Below, one piece after another: positions 42,146 through 51,448 of a stretch of 64,000 nucleotides of DNA. Made by a program: the position numbers and the translations under genes. Within the stretch, counting starts at the first letter, position 1. Every line of letters begins with the position of its first letter. Below the pieces are notes generated by a model, which worked only from the letters and a program-made list of their open reading frames with translations, did no database searches and had not been told where the DNA came from. The stretch is from Peribacillus simplex (lineage in GTDB: Bacteria > Bacillota > Bacilli > Bacillales > DSM-1321), in the NCBI RefSeq assembly GCF_900156045.1, contig NZ_FTMX01000004.1:1-64000 (forward strand), given 5' to 3'.

Positions 42146-43948
42146 GTGAAAAGCATACAAAGCCGCTTATTGATCATGCTGCTGATTTTCATCGTTCTTC
42201 CCTATTTCCTGTCCGTTTTTTTCATATACACTTATACAAAAAACAGTGTGGAGCAGTATGAACTTGAAAACAGCCGGGAGCAGCTACAGAAGAATGCGGA
42301 TGAACTGGAGCAGTATTTTGACGACATGATTGATTTTCCATATATTCTGTACCGCAACCCTGATCTGTTTCGGATTTTTAATAACGGCTTTGAAGACTCC
42401 ATTTACTTCAGTCCCAAGACCATGGAAAAGAGTCTCGAAACCTTTTATCTAATGAGAAACGAATTCCGGCAAATCCGTTTCTATATTGCTAAAAACAATG
42501 AGTCATTTACAGTCTATAATGCATTGGTCAGCACACACAGGTATCAGCCGAATTTTCTGAACCAGGACCCGATCAAACAGCTGTATACATCTGACTCACA
42601 ATATTTGATTGAGCCGCCCCACCCTCTTGAGAATTACAATAATGCAGCCATTGTTCCAAAATCGGACAAAACGATAGTGATGACTTTTCACCACAAAATT
42701 ACGGACGTTCTTTCTAAAAAGTTTCTTGGGATGATTACAATCGACATTGATTTGGGCGAGTATGCCCGCATTTGTAATAACCTTGTCCAGGGAGACGCAT
42801 CTTCTGTTTTGCTTATTGATTCAATGGATCGCGTCATGTATGCAAATGATCGTGCCCTGATTGGAAAACCTCTTCCTGCAGATGAAAAGCAGCGTCTTAA
42901 CGGGAATAGGAGCCGGCATGATGACGATATTCTCTTATCAAAGGAGTTATCAGGGTCACTGAAAGGCTGGAAATTGATTAAGATCATGTCGAGTCAGGCT
43001 TTATATGAAGATGTCAGGAAAACCGCATATACCAATATCCTTGTCGGCATCGGCGTAGGAATACTGGGTTTGTTGATGATAGGCATTATCTCAAATAGGA
43101 TTACACGTCCCATTACCAGGTTGAGCAGCAAAGTCCGCTCCATTGAAGGCGGAAATATGAATGTTCCTTTTGATGATACCAAAAGCGATGAAATTGGCCA
43201 TTTGGAGTCACACATGAAGGACATGATGAACCGGATCAATTCCCACATTGACCGTGAATATAAGCTTGAAATTGAAAACAGGAAGAACCAGTTCAGGGCG
43301 TTAAAATCACAGATCAATCCTCATTTTCTGTTTAACGCTTTACAATCCATCGGCGCTGTTGCCCTCAGGTCGAATGCACCAAAGGTCTATCAATTGCTGA
43401 CTTCACTGTCCAAAATGATGCGCTACTCAATGCAGGCAGATCAATGGGTACGGGTTCGGGATGAAGCTGAGTATACAAAAGCGTACCTCTCCCTTCAAAC
43501 AGAGCGTTTTGGTGAAAATGTAAGTTACTCGGTCAATATAGATGAGTCCATTTTGGACATGACTATTCCAAGTATGATTCTGCAGCCCCTAGCAGAGAAT
43601 TTCTTTAAACACACGTATGAGGAAGGTTACAGCAACGCTCATTTGTCCATTAACGGGGAAAAACAAGGAAACGATCTGTGCTTTACTGTAGAGAATGATG
43701 GTCCGGGTCTGACGGAAGAAGAGCTTCAGACTCTGCGGGAACATATCTATACACCCCCTTACGAAGGGACTTATTCGCATGAACATATAGGCCTGAAGAA
43801 TATTCGTGACAGGCTGCTTCTGGGGTATGGACCAAGTGCAGAAATGAAAGTAGATTCGAATGACGGACAGGGGTTTTCCGTCAGCATGAGGATCCCGATA
43901 AAGACTGCCCTTGGAAATGATAAAGACTTACTTCAGGAAAGGAGATGA
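42146..43948 (+). CDS. YesM/LytS-type sensor histidine kinase
   Basis: A 600-residue kinase. A first membrane helix (LLIMLLIFIVLPYFLSVFFIY) and a second (ILVGIGVGILGLLMIGII) bracket an extracytoplasmic dCache-like domain of about 260 residues. Then come HAMP (RITRPITRLSSKVRSIEGG), the His_kinase domain SQINPHFLFNALQSIGAVAL with the phospho-His, and a HATPase domain (ILQPLAENFFKHTY, GLKNIRDRL). I start at GTG 42146, eight bases after AAAGGAGG; the in-frame GTG at 42137 is inside that site. It is co-encoded with an AraC-type regulator and a binding protein. Confidence 0.9.
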   Translation: MKSIQSRLLIMLLIFIVLPYFLSVFFIYTYTKNSVEQYELENSREQLQKNADELEQYFDDMIDFPYILYRNPDLFRIFNNGFEDSIYFSPKTMEKSLETFYLMRNEFRQIRFYIAKNNESFTVYNALVSTHRYQPNFLNQDPIKQLYTSDSQYLIEPPHPLENYNNAAIVPKSDKTIVMTFHHKITDVLSKKFLGMITIDIDLGEYARICNNLVQGDASSVLLIDSMDRVMYANDRALIGKPLPADEKQRLNGNRSRHDDDILLSKELSGSLKGWKLIKIMSSQALYEDVRKTAYTNILVGIGVGILGLLMIGIISNRITRPITRLSSKVRSIEGGNMNVPFDDTKSDEIGHLESHMKDMMNRINSHIDREYKLEIENRKNQFRALKSQINPHFLFNALQSIGAVALRSNAPKVYQLLTSLSKMMRYSMQADQWVRVRDEAEYTKAYLSLQTERFGENVSYSVNIDESILDMTIPSMILQPLAENFFKHTYEEGYSNAHLSINGEKQGNDLCFTVENDGPGLTEEELQTLREHIYTPPYEGTYSHEHIGLKNIRDRLLLGYGPSAEMKVDSNDGQGFSVSMRIPIKTALGNDKDLLQERR

Positions 43949-43953
43949 ACACG

Positions 43954-45120
43954 GTGAAAGCACTGATTGTCGATGATGAATTCAATGTGCGGGACGCCAT
44001 ACGCCATTTAGGCCAGTGGGAAACATACGGCATCACCAAGCTATTGGAAGCCAAAAATGGCCATGAGGCAAAATCACTGATTGAGAAAGAACGCCCGGAG
44101 ATTATCTTTACAGACGTGAAAATGCCCGGTATGGGCGGAATCGAACTGATTGAGTGGCTGGATTCCATTTCCTATCCGGGGAAAGTTATTTTCATTACTG
44201 GATATAACGATTATTCCTATATGCGCAAAGCCATTCAGCACAGCAGCTTTGATTACCTGCTGAAGCCGATTGAGTATGAAGCGTTCAATCATTCACTGGA
44301 AAAATCGGTACAAGCCTGGAAGGATGACTTTGAACATGCTGAAGTGCTGGAAGATGTGAAAAAAATGCGGAGAAACCAGTTAGCCACTGCGATATGTCTG
44401 GGGGACCGTTCAGACTCAATCAGCCTTGCCGAGTTTCTTCCTGAATCGGAGGGCTATAAGCTGACACTGCTCTCCTTTTACCAGATGCACAATCCGGATC
44501 TCTATATCCAAAAGCTTTCAGATGAGCTTACGGACCGCAAATTAGGAAATGCGTTTTCCCTGCAGACGAATCTTAACCTCTGCCTTGTTATCACCATTCG
44601 CGATCAATGGCTCTCCGTTGAGGAATGGATCAGCCAGGAGTTCGATATCCCTGTAAGGCTTGTAACTGAAGAGCAAGTCGAAACTTTATCGGATATCAGG
44701 ACCTCGTTTCAGGCTCTGCAGAAAAAGCTCGAGGAACAAAACTTCCGATCCATCCATCGTCTGGATGAAATAGATGCCGCCCGCCGCATGGAAGACATGG
44801 TTTCCTATGTTGACATGTATTATATGGAGGATTTGAGTCTGGAAAAGCTGTCGAATGTCTTCTTTTTAAGCCGCGAGCATATCTCAAGAAAGTATAAGCA
44901 AGAAACCGGAATGACCCTGTCCAAATACATCACGGAGCTTAGAATCAGCCAAGCAAAATCGTGGCTGAAAGAAACAGACAAAAGCATTTACTCCATCTCG
45001 ACCATGCTTGGCTATCAAGATGAAATCTACTTTTCAAAGCTATTTAAAAAGGTCGTCGGCATGACGCCTTTTGAGTTCAGGAACAGGAACGATCAACATG
45101 AATCTAAAGGGGTGACATGA
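43954..45120 (+). CDS. YesN-type response regulator (CheY-AraC)
   Basis: A 388-residue regulator: receiver domain with DDEF at the start, phospho-acceptor Asp54 in IIFTDVKMPGMGGIEL and LLKPIEYEAF, a poorly conserved middle, and an AraC double helix-turn-helix at the end (LSLEKLSNVFFLSREHISRK, IYSISTMLGYQDEIYFSKLF). I prefer GTG 43954, properly spaced from GGAAAGGAG, to the overlapping ATG 43945. It should activate carbohydrate genes, most likely sacB-levB just downstream. Confidence 0.9.
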   Translation: MKALIVDDEFNVRDAIRHLGQWETYGITKLLEAKNGHEAKSLIEKERPEIIFTDVKMPGMGGIELIEWLDSISYPGKVIFITGYNDYSYMRKAIQHSSFDYLLKPIEYEAFNHSLEKSVQAWKDDFEHAEVLEDVKKMRRNQLATAICLGDRSDSISLAEFLPESEGYKLTLLSFYQMHNPDLYIQKLSDELTDRKLGNAFSLQTNLNLCLVITIRDQWLSVEEWISQEFDIPVRLVTEEQVETLSDIRTSFQALQKKLEEQNFRSIHRLDEIDAARRMEDMVSYVDMYYMEDLSLEKLSNVFFLSREHISRKYKQETGMTLSKYITELRISQAKSWLKETDKSIYSISTMLGYQDEIYFSKLFKKVVGMTPFEFRNRNDQHESKGVT

Positions 45121-46397
45121 TGAAAAACAGGTTTTTATCCCTTTTGTTAATCGGAGCCGTCAGCCTGCCTCTTTCTGCATGTCAGGACGAAGCCCCACCA
45201 AAAAAAACGGAAATGACAGAGCGAAAAATCACGCTGGATTTAAGGAATCCGAAAGTGGAAATCTCCACTCAATTTGAAGAAATGACGCGTGCTTATGAAC
45301 GGGAAAATCCCCGCGTCAATATCAGGGTGCATACTGTTGGAGGCGCAATGGATGACCTCGCCGACCTAAAAGCCGAAATGGCGACCGGCACTGGTCCGGA
45401 TATCTTTACAAACAGCGGCTATGAAAATGCCAAGCTGTGGCGGAACTATCTGGAGGATCTCTCAGGGGAGCCTTGGATTAATCAAGCATACAAAGAAGCC
45501 CTGACGCCGGTCACATTGGACGGGAAAATTTACGGAATGCCGGTTAACCTTGAAGGGTATGGCTTTATCTATAATAAGGATCTATTTAAACAAGCTGGCA
45601 TTACTGAACAGCCCGCCACTCTTTCTGAACTGACAGCAGCTACCGAAAAGCTGCAGAATGCAGGCATTACTCCCTTTGCAACAGGCTACTATGAAGACTG
45701 GAAATTGGGGGACCATCTGATGAATGTTGCTTTTGCCCAGCAGAAGGATACTGATGCTTTTATAAGAAATTTAAATAACGGAACGGAAAAAATCAGTACC
45801 AATCAAACATTTAAGGATCTCCTTGCCCTGCTGGATCTCACCATAAAGTACGGAAACGATAATCCGCTGACAACGGACTATACAATGGAAGTGAATCTGT
45901 TTACCTCCGAAAAAGCAGCCATCATTCAGCAAGGCAACTGGATTCAGCCGATGATCGATCAAGCTGCGCCTGACATGAACATCGGTTTTATGCCGATTCC
46001 GATTAATGACCGACCTATAGAGGAAGCCCTTGTCGTCAGCGTTCCAAATTATTGGGCCGTAAATAAACAGTCCATTCCTGAAAAGAAAAAAGAAGCCAAG
46101 AAGTTTTTAAATTGGATGGTGTCGTCAGAACAAGGAAAACGGTTCATGACAGAAGAATTCAAATTCATTCCTGCGTTTAAGAACATTAAAACTGATGATG
46201 ATATAGGGCCGCTCGCAGAAGAAACTCTTCGAAATTACAAAGATGGGAACACCGTCCCATCTAACTGGTTTCACTTCCCTGTTGGAATTAGAGAAGAATT
46301 CGGAGCCGCGACTCAGCTCTATGTCGGGAAACAGCTGAACCGCAATCAGCTGCTCAATGAATATCAGAAGTCCTGGGAGAGGTTTTCGAAGGAATAG
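45120..46397 (+). CDS. Extracellular solute-binding lipoprotein (family 1), probable co-sensor
   Basis: A 425-residue MalE-type binding protein with signal peptide and lipobox (LSLLLIGAVSLPLSACQDE). The fold is clear: FEEMTRAYERENPRVNIRVH, LKAEMATGTGPDIFTNSGY, LEGYGFIYNKDLFKQAGI and AAIIQQGNWIQPM. No ABC permease or ATPase gene accompanies it, and it overlaps the response-regulator gene, so it probably acts as a sensory partner of the kinase rather than as part of a transporter. Tandem ATGs lie at 45117 and 45120. Confidence 0.88.
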   Translation: MKNRFLSLLLIGAVSLPLSACQDEAPPKKTEMTERKITLDLRNPKVEISTQFEEMTRAYERENPRVNIRVHTVGGAMDDLADLKAEMATGTGPDIFTNSGYENAKLWRNYLEDLSGEPWINQAYKEALTPVTLDGKIYGMPVNLEGYGFIYNKDLFKQAGITEQPATLSELTAATEKLQNAGITPFATGYYEDWKLGDHLMNVAFAQQKDTDAFIRNLNNGTEKISTNQTFKDLLALLDLTIKYGNDNPLTTDYTMEVNLFTSEKAAIIQQGNWIQPMIDQAAPDMNIGFMPIPINDRPIEEALVVSVPNYWAVNKQSIPEKKKEAKKFLNWMVSSEQGKRFMTEEFKFIPAFKNIKTDDDIGPLAEETLRNYKDGNTVPSNWFHFPVGIREEFGAATQLYVGKQLNRNQLLNEYQKSWERFSKE

Positions 46398-46418
46398 CCT
46401 CTTGCCGGGGCTTTTTTT
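46396..46418 (+). terminator. Weak terminator before sacB
   Basis: AGCC and GGCT form a short stem with a GC-rich loop, followed by seven T. Weak stem. Confidence 0.45.
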
Positions 46419-46542
46419 GCCTTCCACAATTACGATATCAATATACGACTAAATTCCAATCAATATGTGGCATACCTCTCTTTTCAGGAATCACCTATAA
46501 TTCTATTGTATTAGCAAATACATAAAACGAGGAGGAAGACTT
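46419..46542 (+). promoter_or_regulatory. sacB promoter region, without an antiterminator leader
   Basis: TATAAT at 46496-46501 has no recognisable -35 at the right distance, which fits dependence on an activator. The leader to the ATG is only about 35 nt, too short for the SacY-dependent antiterminator and terminator known before B. subtilis sacB. Confidence 0.5.
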
Positions 46543-48006
46543 ATGAACTTTAGCAGGCTTGCCATACAGGCAACAGCAGTAATACTCAGTACTGGCATTC
46601 TATTAAGCGGTACTGTTACCCAATCATTTGCAGCTCCAAAGGATCCGGCAGATTACAAAGAAACGTACGATACTTCACAAATCACTCGTTCAGCTATGAA
46701 AGATATGATTAATCAGCACGGTGATACTAGATATACCATTCCTAAGTTTGACGAATCCACAATTAAAAACATCCCTTCTGCCAAAAAAGTAACGGAATCA
46801 GGCGAAACCATTGATTTAGATGTGTGGGATACATGGCCATTGCAAAACGCTGATGGAACTGTTGCAGAATACAAAGGATATCATATCGTTTTTGGATTAG
46901 CAGGCGATCCTAAAAACGCGAGTGATACGTTCATCTACATGTTCTACAAAAAAGTGGGCGACGATTCTCTTGATGCTTGGAAGAATGCTGGAAGAGTATT
47001 TGATGACAATGATAAAAACGTTCCAAATGATCCTTACCTAAAAGAGCAAGCCGAAGAGTGGTCAGGTTCTGCAACCTTCACTGAGGACGGGGAAGTTCGC
47101 TTATTCTATACAAACCGTGAACCGTATACACCTGAGTCAGGAAATTATGGGAAACAAACCTTAACGACTGCTCAAGTAAACCTTTCAGAGCCAGATTCTG
47201 AAACATTAAAAGTGGATGGTGTTGAGGATTACAAATCCATCTATGAAGGCAAAGACAGCAAGTACTATCAAACTGTAGATAAATTTGTAGAGGACGGAAA
47301 TTCCGCTGATAATCATACCTTCAGAGACCCTCACTATGTAGAAGACAACGGCCGCAAATACCTTGTATTTGAAGCAAATACGGGTACAGAATATGGCTAC
47401 CAAGGCGAAGAATCGCTATACAATAGAGCTTACTATGGCAACAGCAATAAATTCTTCCAGGATGAAAAAAGCAAACTTTTGCATAGCCCTAAAAAAGAGT
47501 TAGCTGAACTTGCAAACGGTGCAATTGGAATTATTGAAATAAACGACGATTATACATTGAAAAAAGAAATGAAGCCATTGATTGTTTCAAATACGGTCAC
47601 AGATGAAATCGAACGTCCAAACATCTTTAAAAAGGACGGCAATTGGTATTTATTTACAAGTTCAAGAGGATCAAAAATGACCATTGATGGAATCGATAAT
47701 CAAGATATTTACATGTTAGGCTACACGTCTAATTCCTTAACTGGCCCATATAAACCATTAAATAAAACGGGCATCGTCCTGCATCAGGATCTGAATCCAT
47801 ATGACATCACTTGGAACTATGCTCACTATGCAATCCCGCAGGCTGGCAGTGATAATGTTGTAGTGACTAGCTACATGACAAACAGAGGTTATTTTGAAAA
47901 CAATAAATCTACCTTTGCCCCAAGCTTCCAGCTTAACATTAAAGGGAAAAAAACATCGGTAGTAAAAGACAGTATTCTTGAACAAGGCCAGATTACGGTT
48001 AAGTAG
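46543..48006 (+). CDS. sacB: Levansucrase (GH68)
   Basis: SacB polymerises the fructose of sucrose into levan outside the cell. The 487-residue precursor has a Sec signal peptide ending near SFAAPKD. Catalytic residues are visible: nucleophile Asp96 in VWDTWPLQN, transition-state Asp262 in FRDPHY and acid/base Glu357 in DEIERPN. WSGSATF and the calcium-site region are also present. Length and sequence are close to B. subtilis SacB. AGGAGGAAG precedes ATG 46543. levB follows, as in the Bacillus sacB-levB operon. Confidence 0.96.
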   Translation: MNFSRLAIQATAVILSTGILLSGTVTQSFAAPKDPADYKETYDTSQITRSAMKDMINQHGDTRYTIPKFDESTIKNIPSAKKVTESGETIDLDVWDTWPLQNADGTVAEYKGYHIVFGLAGDPKNASDTFIYMFYKKVGDDSLDAWKNAGRVFDDNDKNVPNDPYLKEQAEEWSGSATFTEDGEVRLFYTNREPYTPESGNYGKQTLTTAQVNLSEPDSETLKVDGVEDYKSIYEGKDSKYYQTVDKFVEDGNSADNHTFRDPHYVEDNGRKYLVFEANTGTEYGYQGEESLYNRAYYGNSNKFFQDEKSKLLHSPKKELAELANGAIGIIEINDDYTLKKEMKPLIVSNTVTDEIERPNIFKKDGNWYLFTSSRGSKMTIDGIDNQDIYMLGYTSNSLTGPYKPLNKTGIVLHQDLNPYDITWNYAHYAIPQAGSDNVVVTSYMTNRGYFENNKSTFAPSFQLNIKGKKTSVVKDSILEQGQITVK

Positions 48007-48020
48007 TTACCAGTGAAAAG

Positions 48021-48058
48021 AAAAAGAAAATGTCAAGAAACTTGGCATTTTCTTTTTT
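48021..48058 (+). terminator. Hairpin/terminator between sacB and levB
   Basis: AAAAGAAAATGTCAAG pairs with CTTGGCATTTTCTTTT across AAA and ends in T residues. Some read-through into levB is expected. Confidence 0.75.
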
Positions 48059-48089
48059 CTATTTTAAAAGAGAAAAGTGGTGAGTTTAA

Positions 48090-49646
48090 GTGAACAAAAA
48101 GAAATATAAGATGGTTGGATTATTCGTTCTTGGATTATGGATGGTTATTAGCACAGGAATTTTGATTTATTCATTTTATAAAACAAAAGAAGCTAGTCCG
48201 CCAGATAAGGTAGAAAAGCACTCTTACCGTGCTGCCTATCATTTTACTTCTCCTGATCATTGGAAAAACGATCCGCAGAAGCCCGTTTACTATGAAGGAA
48301 ATTATCATTATTTTTACCTTTATAATGGAGATTACCCGGATGGCAACGGTACAGAATGGCGACATGCCACCTCTAAAGATTTGGTTCACTGGAAGGATGA
48401 AGGAATTGCCATTCCAAAATATACGAATCAAAATGGGGATCCATGGACAGGGTCAGTCGTTGTAGACAAGGAAAATACAGCTGGTTTTGGGAAAGACGCT
48501 TTTGTGGCGATCGCAACACAACCCTCTAAGGATGGCCAGAAACAAGAACAATTTCTATGGTACAGTACGGACAAAGGAAATACGTTTACCTCTTACAGTG
48601 ACGAGCCTATTATGAAAAATCCAGGAACGAAGGATTTTAGAGATCCAAAAATCATCTGGGATAACACGAATCAAAAATGGATCATGACCATGGCCGAAGG
48701 ATCGAAAATAGGTTTTTATGAGTCTGATAACCTGAGAGATTGGCGCTATACGAGCAGCTTTTCCACTGAGAACATTGGAGTTTTAGAGTGCCCTGACCTA
48801 TACCAGATCCGCGCTGATGACGGGACAGTAAAGTGGGTGCTGGGCGTCAGTGCAAACGGAAAAGCAGCAGGGAAACCAAACACCTATGCATACTGGACTG
48901 GAACGTTTAATGGAACAGAATTTCTTCCAGATAACAATGAACCGCAATGGCTAGACTACGGTTTCGATTGGTATGGCGGAGTAACGTTTGAAGATGTCAA
49001 GGCAAGTGACAAATTAGACAAACGCTATGCCCTCGCTTGGATGAATAACTGGGCCTACGCCGATAATACGCCGACATTAAAAGAAGGGTTTAACGGAATG
49101 GATTCGATCGTCCGTCAAATTGAACTGAAGCGTGAAGGCGAGAACAAGTATTATCTTTCTTCACAGCCTTCAGAAGCATTAAAAGAATTGACAAGCTCAA
49201 CGAATTCTTTTGATAAAATCGAAGTGGATGGCTCGGAAACACTTGATGTTAAAGGAGATGCCTATCAAATAGAGGCAGATCTCTCATGGTCGGATTTTAA
49301 GAATGCAGGATTCAGGCTCAGAGAGTCAGATGATCAAAAACGCCACGTTGACGTAGGCATTTCTGCAGAAAATTACTCTTATGTCAATCGAGCATTCACA
49401 GATCAACCTGACGAAACGAATCAGTTCGTTGAAAGTACTGCACCATTTGATGCCAGTAAGAAGAAGGTTCATTTAAAGATTCTCGTCGATAAAACGAGTA
49501 TTGAAGTTTTTGTGGATGATGGAAAGGCTGCTTATTCAAACTTAATATTCCCTCATGCTGAAGATAAAGGAATTACTCTCTTCTCCGAGGGCGGCAAAGC
49601 GATCTTTAAAAATGTGAAGGTTTCACATTTTGATTCGATTAATTGA
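48090..49646 (+). CDS. levB: Endolevanase (GH32), membrane-anchored or secreted
   Basis: LevB cuts levan internally to short oligofructosides. The 518-residue protein has an N-terminal hydrophobic segment (MVGLFVLGLWMVISTGILIY). The GH32 catalytic triad is WKNDPQKP (Asp61), DFRDPK (Asp185) and LECPD (Glu233), followed by the C-terminal sandwich with VDKTSIEVFVDDGK. The NDPQ rather than NDPNG form is typical of LevB. It follows sacB by 83 bases. Together SacB and LevB make and trim levan that the upstream locus can hydrolyse and import. Confidence 0.93.
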   Translation: MNKKKYKMVGLFVLGLWMVISTGILIYSFYKTKEASPPDKVEKHSYRAAYHFTSPDHWKNDPQKPVYYEGNYHYFYLYNGDYPDGNGTEWRHATSKDLVHWKDEGIAIPKYTNQNGDPWTGSVVVDKENTAGFGKDAFVAIATQPSKDGQKQEQFLWYSTDKGNTFTSYSDEPIMKNPGTKDFRDPKIIWDNTNQKWIMTMAEGSKIGFYESDNLRDWRYTSSFSTENIGVLECPDLYQIRADDGTVKWVLGVSANGKAAGKPNTYAYWTGTFNGTEFLPDNNEPQWLDYGFDWYGGVTFEDVKASDKLDKRYALAWMNNWAYADNTPTLKEGFNGMDSIVRQIELKREGENKYYLSSQPSEALKELTSSTNSFDKIEVDGSETLDVKGDAYQIEADLSWSDFKNAGFRLRESDDQKRHVDVGISAENYSYVNRAFTDQPDETNQFVESTAPFDASKKKVHLKILVDKTSIEVFVDDGKAAYSNLIFPHAEDKGITLFSEGGKAIFKNVKVSHFDSIN

Positions 49647-49691
49647 ACCTCATCTGAAAGACATCCCTTACGGGATCAGTGATTTCTTTAT

Positions 49692-49720
49692 TCCCCTGCT
49701 TTCTTCTCGAAGCAGGGGAT
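49692..49720 (+). terminator. Terminator-like hairpin after levB
   Basis: CCCCTGCTT pairs with AAGCAGGGG across TTCTTCTCG. The T run is weak. Confidence 0.6.
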
Positions 49721-49963
49721 CTACCAACCAAAAGAACTATTGTAAGCAAAAAAATGAATATTTTTCTGTTTTTGTATCAAAATAATCCAAAGGATTTTCG
49801 ATTTCTGGTGAAGTTAGTCTAATGTTGTTGGAACTGTTTTCATAAGAAGACAAAGTTTTATTTGGGATATAATCGGAAAAAACACCCAAAATATGCTTGT
49901 GCTCCAGCATGACTTTATTTCTCATTCTTGCATAATTGTATCCCATGGAGATGACATGATTAA
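49721..49963. other. Intergenic region upstream of the MFS carrier
   Basis: About 240 bp. A 69-codon frame on the minus strand (49737-49946) has no ribosome binding site and is not called. The region should hold the carrier promoter. Confidence 0.3.
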
Positions 49964-51364
49964 ATGAAATTTAACAAGAAAAAAATCAACGTTGTAGATA
50001 TTCAAAAAGCGAAGAAAAGTGTGTTTGCTACAGGGGTAGGAAACGCTATGGAGTGGTTTGATTTTGGCTTATATTCCTATTTAGCTGTTATCATTAGTCA
50101 AAACTTTTTTAGTGCTGTTGAGAATGATGAGCTAAAACTAGTGTTCACCTTTGCAACATTTGCGATTGCCTTTTTAATGCGCCCAGTAGGCGGTATTATA
50201 TTTGGTAAAATCGGAGATAAATTAGGAAGAAAGGTCGTTTTAACAACCACGATTATTTTAATGGCTTTTTCAACATTACTTATTGGTTTATTACCTACAT
50301 ATGATCAAATCGGTATATGGGCACCTATACTCTTATTAATAGCTAGAATTATTCAGGGTTTTTCAACTGGTGGCGAATATGCTGGTGCAATGGTCTATAT
50401 TGCAGAATCTTCTCCAGACAATAAACGTAATATGCTTGGAAGTGGATTAGAAATTGGTACGCTCATTGGTTATATACTCGCTTCACTACTTGCCAGTACA
50501 CTATTTATTATTCTATCTGATCAACAGATGGCCTCATGGGGTTGGAGAATACCGTTTCTGCTCGGCTTACCTTTAGGGCTTATTGGGTTGTACTTAAGAA
50601 AAAGTTTAGAAGAATCACCGATTTTTGAAAATGAACTTTCTGATGATGAAGCCCAAGAGGAAAGCTTCCTTTCAATTTTTAAAAATCACAAAAAGGATAT
50701 TCTTGTATGTTTTGTAGCTGTTGCATTCTTTAATATTACAAGCTATATGCTATTATCATACATGCCTTCTTATTTAGATGAGATAATTGGATTATCTAGT
50801 ACAGTAGGAACCCTATTAATTACGATTCTAATGATTATTATGGTGCCACTTACTTTAATGTTTGGAAAGCTCAGTGATAAAATTGGAAATAAGACTGTTT
50901 TCTTAATCGGTTTAGGCGGATTAAGTCTATTATCTGCCCTTGCTTTTTATTTAATAAACTTGAATGCTTTAGTATTTATTTCGTTAGGTATTCTAATTCT
51001 AGGTGTTCTGCTTTCAATTTATGAAGGCACAATGCCTGGATCTTTACCAGCCATGTTCTATACTGATATTCGATATCGAACATTATCAGTGACCTTTAAT
51101 GTCTCGGTTTCAATATTTGGTGGAACTACCCCATTAGTTTCTACATGGTTAGTACACCAAACGGGGAATAACTTAGCACCTGGTTTCTATCTAACAGCTG
51201 TAAATGTGATCGGATTTTTAGTGATATTATTCTTGTTCAATAGTACTTCAGGAAAATCCCTAAAAGGTTCTTACCCAACAGTTGCTTCTAAATCTGATTA
51301 TCAAGAAGCTGTTGAAAATCCAAAAGATTCCCTATGGTGGAAAACGGAACAAAGAGAAAAATAA
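49964..51364 (+). CDS. MFS transporter, metabolite:H+ symporter (ProP-like) family
   Basis: A 466-residue carrier with twelve helices. The MHS-family marks are [20 protein letters not shown] near the N-terminus, [13 protein letters not shown] between helices 2 and 3, [20 protein letters not shown] and [19 protein letters not shown]. These proteins carry proline, betaine, ectoine, or organic acids such as citrate and alpha-ketoglutarate; substrate cannot be told here. ATG 49964 has no strong ribosome binding site (GGAGATGACATG is 15 bases upstream). A terminator follows. Confidence 0.87.
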   Translation: MKFNKKKINVVDIQKAKKSVFATGVGNAMEWFDFGLYSYLAVIISQNFFSAVENDELKLVFTFATFAIAFLMRPVGGIIFGKIGDKLGRKVVLTTTIILMAFSTLLIGLLPTYDQIGIWAPILLLIARIIQGFSTGGEYAGAMVYIAESSPDNKRNMLGSGLEIGTLIGYILASLLASTLFIILSDQQMASWGWRIPFLLGLPLGLIGLYLRKSLEESPIFENELSDDEAQEESFLSIFKNHKKDILVCFVAVAFFNITSYMLLSYMPSYLDEIIGLSSTVGTLLITILMIIMVPLTLMFGKLSDKIGNKTVFLIGLGGLSLLSALAFYLINLNALVFISLGILILGVLLSIYEGTMPGSLPAMFYTDIRYRTLSVTFNVSVSIFGGTTPLVSTWLVHQTGNNLAPGFYLTAVNVIGFLVILFLFNSTSGKSLKGSYPTVASKSDYQEAVENPKDSLWWKTEQREK

Positions 51365-51400
51365 ATGGAATTTAAAAAGCACCCATTCAATGGGATGACT

Positions 51401-51448
51401 ACCCGAAATACAAACACTCAAACATGAGCGTCTGTATTTCGGGTTTTT
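51401..51448 (+). terminator. Terminator of the MFS gene
   Basis: ACCCGAAATACA (51401-51412) pairs with TGTATTTCGGGT (51433-51444), then TTTTTG. Confidence 0.85.

Noticed and set aside
49737..49946. 69-codon frame on the minus strand between levB and the MFS gene
   Set aside because: No ribosome binding site, no family resemblance, low-complexity ending.
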